Source of the DNA: Deltaproteobacteria bacterium
Lineage (GTDB): Bacteria > Myxococcota_A > UBA9160 > UBA4427
Direction of reading: 5' to 3'
Length of the DNA: 44,297 nucleotides
Assembly (NCBI GenBank): GCA_002709835.1
Contig: PAQX01000053.1
Location: forward strand, 11,017 to 55,313
This document shows positions 40,192-44,297 of this stretch, one piece after another. The notes under the pieces were generated by a model. That model saw nothing but the letters and a program-made list of their open reading frames with translations. It did no database searches and had not been told where the DNA came from. Both the position numbers and the translations under genes were made by a program. Within the stretch, counting starts at the first letter, position 1. Each line of letters begins with the position of its first letter.

Positions 40192-41091
40192 ATGTCGTTC
40201 TCGCCCTCCTTCACGATGACCCGCGCCGGCGCACTCGGCGCGATCGTCGAGGGGCTCGATCTCGGGAAGCCGCTCCCGGAGGAGACCTTCGACGCGCTTC
40301 GCCACGCGCTGGCGGCGAACGAAGTCCTTTTCTTCCCGGACCAGGACCTCGGTGGCGATGAACAGCTCGCGCTCGCGCGACGCTTCGGAGAGCCTTCGCT
40401 CTACCCGATCGAGAAGCTCTTCGGCGCGGACGCACCGGGTTTTCAGGTCATCGTCGACGATGAGGAGAATCCGCCGGAGGTCGACCTCTGGCACACGGAC
40501 GTGACCTGGCTCGAACGCCCTCCGGCGTTGGCGATCCTCGCCGCGCTCGAGATGCCGGCGTGGGGTGGCGACACGATGTGGGCCTCGACGACCGCAGCTT
40601 ACGAAGCTCTGTCTCCTGCGATGCAGAAGCTGCTCGACGGCCTCGAGTGTGCCCACTCCTGCCACGGGGACTTCGTCGAGATCGCCGAACGAAAGAGCGG
40701 GATCGAAGGGCTCGGCGATAGGATCAAGGGCGCCTACCCCCCGGTCCACCAGCCCCTCGTGCGCACCCATCCGGAGACGGGCAAGCGAAGTCTCTACGTC
40801 ACCGACCGGGGCGTGATGCATGAGATCGTGGGGCTGCCGAAAGACGAGAGCGACGCAATCCTCGACTTTCTCGACGCCCACGTCGACCAGCCCCGCTTCC
40901 AGGTCCGATGGCGCTGGACCCCGGGTGAGGTCGCGATCTGGGACGAACGCACGACGCTCCATCGTGCGGTCGCCGACCACTATCCGCAGCGGCGCGTGGT
41001 CCGACGGTGCACTGTCGATGGAGAGGTTCCCTTCTTTGACCCGGCGCGCGCGCCTGACCCGAGGTACGCCAGGGCCGGCGAAGCCGGCTGA
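40192..41091 (+). CDS. TauD/TfdA family Fe(II)/2-oxoglutarate-dependent dioxygenase
   Basis: 299-residue jelly-roll dioxygenase. The iron triad is HxD at H101/D103 (LWHTDVTW) and H257 (TTLHRAVAD); the 2-oxoglutarate Arg is in QRRVVRR about 11 residues later. Members hydroxylate taurine, 2,4-D, alkyl sulfates and many other small acids. GAGGAA lies upstream of the ATG at 40192. It is co-directional with the amidohydrolase and 9 bp before the cytochrome-containing dehydrogenase. A GCCGGC/GCCGGC hairpin spans its last codons (41074-41088). Confidence 0.92.
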   Translation: MSFSPSFTMTRAGALGAIVEGLDLGKPLPEETFDALRHALAANEVLFFPDQDLGGDEQLALARRFGEPSLYPIEKLFGADAPGFQVIVDDEENPPEVDLWHTDVTWLERPPALAILAALEMPAWGGDTMWASTTAAYEALSPAMQKLLDGLECAHSCHGDFVEIAERKSGIEGLGDRIKGAYPPVHQPLVRTHPETGKRSLYVTDRGVMHEIVGLPKDESDAILDFLDAHVDQPRFQVRWRWTPGEVAIWDERTTLHRAVADHYPQRRVVRRCTVDGEVPFFDPARAPDPRYARAGEAG

Positions 41092-41100
41092 TCCGGTCCC

Positions 41101-44100
41101 GTGAAGCGCTTTCTCCTCCTCATCCTGGCGCTCGTGACCGCGCTTCCCCTGCTCGGCTGGGGCGCGTTCCGACTCTGGCTCGTGAACCAGCCGCCGGATT
41201 TCCGCGCACAGGTCGAGCAGCTCTCCGCGGCTGAACTCGGTCAAGCGATCCGCAACGCCTTCGCACCCGGGGAACGCATTGATCGTGCGAAGTACGGACG
41301 CCGCGTCTACCCCGAACGAGGCGACTCGCCCTGGGTTCGACGGAGCGCCCTCGACGGTCGCCCGCGAATCCTGACCGCAGCCTTCGCGAAAGACCTCCGT
41401 GCGGCCTGGAGCACCGAGACCGCCGCCCTCCATCTCTTCTGGCGCGGCGACGTCGACTACGCTGGCCCCGTCTACGACAACGCCCACGGACGGGAGCCGA
41501 CGAGCCGCGGCGACGCCTACGCGTCCCCTCCCGTACGCTCCGCCTGGTCGGTCGAGACCCCATCGGGCTGGGAGATCGCGGACGTGCGCTGGCGCGGTCA
41601 CGGCTTCGACCCTGAAACCGGCGCGCTCTGGCTCCGCTACGACGTCCGCGATCCATCGGCCCCCGACCGGAAGCGCACGATCCTCGAGTTCCCCGAGATC
41701 GAACGCCATACGGTCGCTCCCGCCGCAGGCCTCGAAAGACGATTCGAACTCGACGCCGGTCCGCGGGTCGCCCTCGGCGACGTCGGCACGGCGGACCTCG
41801 CCATCGCCCACGGCGTCGAGCGGGAGGCCGACCGCGTCGTTTTCCCCGAGCGCGCCGAGCGCGCCCGACTGGTTCACCGCTTCGCGCGACCGACCCGCCC
41901 CCTGGAGGTCGAGGCCGAAGCCACTTCGAGCGGGGACGCCTTCGCGAACCACGACTGCCACACCTGCCACAACGAGCGGGAGCGGATCGTCGGCCCCGCC
42001 TGGAGCGAGGTCGCGCTCCGCCACGCCGGCGCGAACCGGCGCGTCACGGTCGACCGGCTCGCGCGCCGGATTCGCGAAGGGGGGAGCGGCGAATGGGGCG
42101 ATGCGGTCATGCCGCCGCATCCCGGGATCAGCGCCGCCGAGGCAGCGCACCTCGCGGAGATCATCCTCGCTACGCCGCCGTCCGAGCCCCCCGCCGTCGT
42201 GGTCGATACCCGGGGCGCGGAGGCCACGTGGAGCTTCCGCACGGATACCCACGCCCCGCCGGACGCGCTCCACCCGTCGCTCGCGACAACCCCGATCCAC
42301 GGCGGTGAGTTCACGCCCAAGGTCGGCGGCCTCGCGTGGCTTTCCGACGGTCGCCTTGCCGTCTCGACCTGGGACCCGGACGGCGCCGTCTTCGCGATCA
42401 CCGACTGGAACGGACCGCCCGAAGCGGTCCGCGTCGATCGGATCGCAGAGGGACTTCACGAACCCCTCGGTCTCGCCGTCTCTGGCAACGCGCTCTACGT
42501 CATGCAGAAGCAGGAGATCACGCAGCTCCTCGATCACAACGGCGACGGCTGGACCGACGAGTACCGCACGATCGCCAACGACTGGGCCGTGACGTCGAAC
42601 TTCCACGAGTTCGGCTTCGGACTGATCGCCCAGGACGACGCCCTTTTCGCCTCCCTCGCCGTTTGCGTTCTGAATGGCGGAAAGAGCTGCCGGCACCAGA
42701 CTCCCGACCGCGGCCACGTGATCCGGGCGGACATCCAGAGCGGTCGGGTCGACCGCGTGATCGGCGGCTTACGGACGCCCAACGGTCTCGCGCTCGATGC
42801 GACGGGGACCCTCTTCGTCACCGACAACCAGGGCGACTGGATCCCCTCGAGCAAGTTGATCCGGGTCCGCGAGGGAGAGCGCCATGGCTGGCGTGCCCCG
42901 ATGGGCGAAAGCCCGACCGGCCCGGTGGCAGCGCCGGCGCTCTGGCTGCCCCAGAACGAGATCGGGAACTCTCCGACCCAGCCGCTCTTCCTCGAAGAAG
43001 GCCCGCACCCGGGACAGGTCCTCTTCGGAGACATCTACAACGGCGGAATCAAGCGCGGCTTCCTGGAGGAGGTGGATGGCACGCTCCAGGGTGCCGCGTT
43101 CCACTTCTCCGGCGGCTTCGAGGCGCCGATCAACCGGCTCCTTGCCGCACCGGGGGAGGGCTTCATCGCCGGCCAGATCGGCAGCCTCGGCAACTGGGGC
43201 GAGTACGGGAAGCCCTACTTCGGCCTGGAAGTCGTCCGTTTCACTGGCGAGCAGGCCTTCGAGCCCGCAACCGTGTCGATCCGGAGTGACGGCTTCGAGA
43301 TCACCTTCACGAAGCCCCTCGCCGACGACGTCACGCCGACCGGCGCGGACTTCCTCGCGCGCGACTGGTTCTACGTGCCCGCCGAGATCTATGGCGGACC
43401 TAAATACGACCTGCGCACGCTCCCCGTCGAGCGCGTCGAAGTCTCGGCAGACCGCAAGCGAGTGCGGCTGTCCATCCGCGTGCTTGAGGCGGGCCGCGTG
43501 GTCTATCTACGCCTTCCGTCGAGCCTCCGCTCCGCGGAAGGCGAATCCCTGTGGATCGACGAAGCCTGGTATACGGTGAACGCGATTCCGGGAACGCCCC
43601 CGGCGGCCGTCGCCGCGGCGCCGGGCGAGGCGGCCGAAGCCGCCCCGAACACGCTCACCGAACTCGAACGCGCCGAAGGTTGGCGACGCCTCTTCGACGG
43701 CGAGAGTTTCTCGGGCTGGAAGATCTACGGCGCCGACGACGACACGATCGAACACTGGGTGATCGACGACGAAGCGCTCCACTTCACCCGGGACGTGTCC
43801 CTCTTCGGCCTCGTCTTGAACCACTTGAATCCGTTCACCCGGGGCGCGGTCGACCTGATGACCGTCGATCGCTTCGGCGACTTCGAGCTCTCGGTCGACT
43901 GGCGGATCAGCGAAGGCGGCAACAGCGGGATCTTCTATCTCGTGCCCGACGAGTCGACGAATCTGTCCTGGGACCTCGCCCTCGAGATGCAGGTCCTCGA
44001 CGATGCCGGCCACATGGACGGCGAGATCGAGACCCATCGCGCCGGCGATCTCTACGACCTCCAGTCCCTGGCCCGGGATGCCGCCCTGCCCCTAGGCGAG

Positions 44101-44297
44101 TGGAACACCGCCCGGATCCGGGTCGAAGGCAACCGGATCCGCCACTGGCTCAACGGAGCGCTCCTCGCAGACATCCTCCGCGACAGCCCCGAGTGGGACG
44201 CCGCACTCGCGGCGAGCAAATTCGAGGGCATCGAGGGCTTCGGCCGCGCCGAACGCGGCCACATCACGCTCCAGGACCACGGCGATCCCGTCTGGTT
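41101..44297 (+). CDS. Multidomain membrane-anchored protein: cytochrome c, beta-propeller dehydrogenase, DUF1080 (3' end outside window)
   Basis: At least 1065 residues, open to the right edge. GTG start; residues 4-22 are a single helix (RFLLLILALVTALPLL), so the protein is anchored with its domains outside. A haem c site CHTCH (286-290) lies in a cytochrome c domain of about 270-360. A sorbosone/PQQ-type beta-propeller follows (about 395-720, e.g. GGEFTPKVGGLAWLSDGRLA and GLRTPNGLALDATGTLFVTD). After a linker, a DUF1080 (3-keto-disaccharide hydrolase/concanavalin-like) domain starts at about 870 (WRRLFDGESFSGWKIYG, then RISEGGNSGIFYLVP). This architecture is common in Planctomycetes-type polysaccharide utilisation. 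No ribosome site is visible. Confidence 0.85.
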   Translation, partial: MKRFLLLILALVTALPLLGWGAFRLWLVNQPPDFRAQVEQLSAAELGQAIRNAFAPGERIDRAKYGRRVYPERGDSPWVRRSALDGRPRILTAAFAKDLRAAWSTETAALHLFWRGDVDYAGPVYDNAHGREPTSRGDAYASPPVRSAWSVETPSGWEIADVRWRGHGFDPETGALWLRYDVRDPSAPDRKRTILEFPEIERHTVAPAAGLERRFELDAGPRVALGDVGTADLAIAHGVEREADRVVFPERAERARLVHRFARPTRPLEVEAEATSSGDAFANHDCHTCHNERERIVGPAWSEVALRHAGANRRVTVDRLARRIREGGSGEWGDAVMPPHPGISAAEAAHLAEIILATPPSEPPAVVVDTRGAEATWSFRTDTHAPPDALHPSLATTPIHGGEFTPKVGGLAWLSDGRLAVSTWDPDGAVFAITDWNGPPEAVRVDRIAEGLHEPLGLAVSGNALYVMQKQEITQLLDHNGDGWTDEYRTIANDWAVTSNFHEFGFGLIAQDDALFASLAVCVLNGGKSCRHQTPDRGHVIRADIQSGRVDRVIGGLRTPNGLALDATGTLFVTDNQGDWIPSSKLIRVREGERHGWRAPMGESPTGPVAAPALWLPQNEIGNSPTQPLFLEEGPHPGQVLFGDIYNGGIKRGFLEEVDGTLQGAAFHFSGGFEAPINRLLAAPGEGFIAGQIGSLGNWGEYGKPYFGLEVVRFTGEQAFEPATVSIRSDGFEITFTKPLADDVTPTGADFLARDWFYVPAEIYGGPKYDLRTLPVERVEVSADRKRVRLSIRVLEAGRVVYLRLPSSLRSAEGESLWIDEAWYTVNAIPGTPPAAVAAAPGEAAEAAPNTLTELERAEGWRRLFDGESFSGWKIYGADDDTIEHWVIDDEALHFTRDVSLFGLVLNHLNPFTRGAVDLMTVDRFGDFELSVDWRISEGGNSGIFYLVPDESTNLSWDLALEMQVLDDAGHMDGEIETHRAGDLYDLQSLARDAALPLGEWNTARIRVEGNRIRHWLNGALLADILRDSPEWDAALAASKFEGIEGFGRAERGHITLQDHGDPVW

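Noticed and set aside
40117..42717. Long minus-strand open frame of 866 codons opposite the dioxygenase and dehydrogenase genes
   Set aside because: Antisense frames are widely open in this GC-rich genome; it overlaps strongly supported plus-strand genes and shows no domain pattern. The same applies to 37773-40214, 35821-37869 and 28867-30846.

Overview
This GC-rich window comes from a bacterium whose accessory metabolism is dominated by lipid, steroid or terpenoid-like oxidation: two cytochrome P450s, two Baeyer-Villiger type flavoprotein monooxygenases, a sterol-desaturase-family hydroxylase, a thiolase/DUF35 pair with two acyl-CoA dehydrogenases, several SDRs and an F420-type LLM oxidoreductase. 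The gene mix resembles metagenome-derived 'deltaproteobacterial' lineages (Myxococcota/Binatota-like), but nothing in the window fixes the taxonomy. There are no rRNA, tRNA, CRISPR, IS or phage genes. Genes are densely packed, change strand often and are frequently coupled by ATGA/GTGA overlaps.

Layout. (1) 1-4401, minus: TetR regulator, DHDPS/NAL-family aldolase, old-yellow-enzyme oxidoreductase and a membrane-anchored PVC-type dehydrogenase that runs off the left edge. (2) 4562-8782, plus: enolase-superfamily enzyme, Nramp-like transporter and MFS permease. A perfect 8+4+8 inverted repeat lies between the two divergent groups and is probably the TetR operator; together they look like a sugar-acid (or similar carboxylate) uptake and catabolic locus. 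A PfkB-family kinase converges on it. (3) 10187-17716: hypothetical protein, aldo/keto reductase, beta-lactamase-fold lipoprotein, HSL-type esterase, P450, VOC protein, a superinfection-immunity-like/SH3 protein and an LLM oxidoreductase. (4) 17826-22373, plus: thiolase-like protein lacking the nucleophilic Cys, DUF35 OB-fold partner, two acyl-CoA dehydrogenases and an NTF2-like protein, a typical CoA-ester side-chain shortening set. (5) 22727-26872: divergent APH-like kinase, SDR, histidine phosphatase, a broken DUF4442 thioesterase-like gene and a GFA protein. (6) 26869-33591, minus: P450, SRPBCC, HAPMO-type BVMO, Coq4-like protein, SnoaL-like, DUF1990 and sterol desaturase, with a 3' remnant of an SDR just upstream. 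(7) 33822-35162, plus: SMP-30 lactonase-like protein and a short HMA (MerP-like) protein whose first metal-binding Cys codon is TGA. (8) 35226-37719, minus: SDR and a second BVMO. (9) 37938-44297, plus: cyclophilin, split-barrel lipoprotein, amidohydrolase, TauD-type dioxygenase and a large c-type cytochrome/beta-propeller/DUF1080 protein that runs off the right edge.

The most striking item is the candidate selenoprotein at 34872-35162: excellent ribosome binding site, signal peptide, HMA fold, in-frame TGA exactly at the metal-binding cysteine, a SECIS-like hairpin 21 nt downstream and an intrinsic terminator after the final stop. Other points for follow-up are the TetR palindrome, a Coq4 homologue inside an oxidation operon, a probable leaderless-promoter pattern (TAnnnT 6-9 nt before ATG), two decaying genes and several enzymes with altered catalytic motifs.
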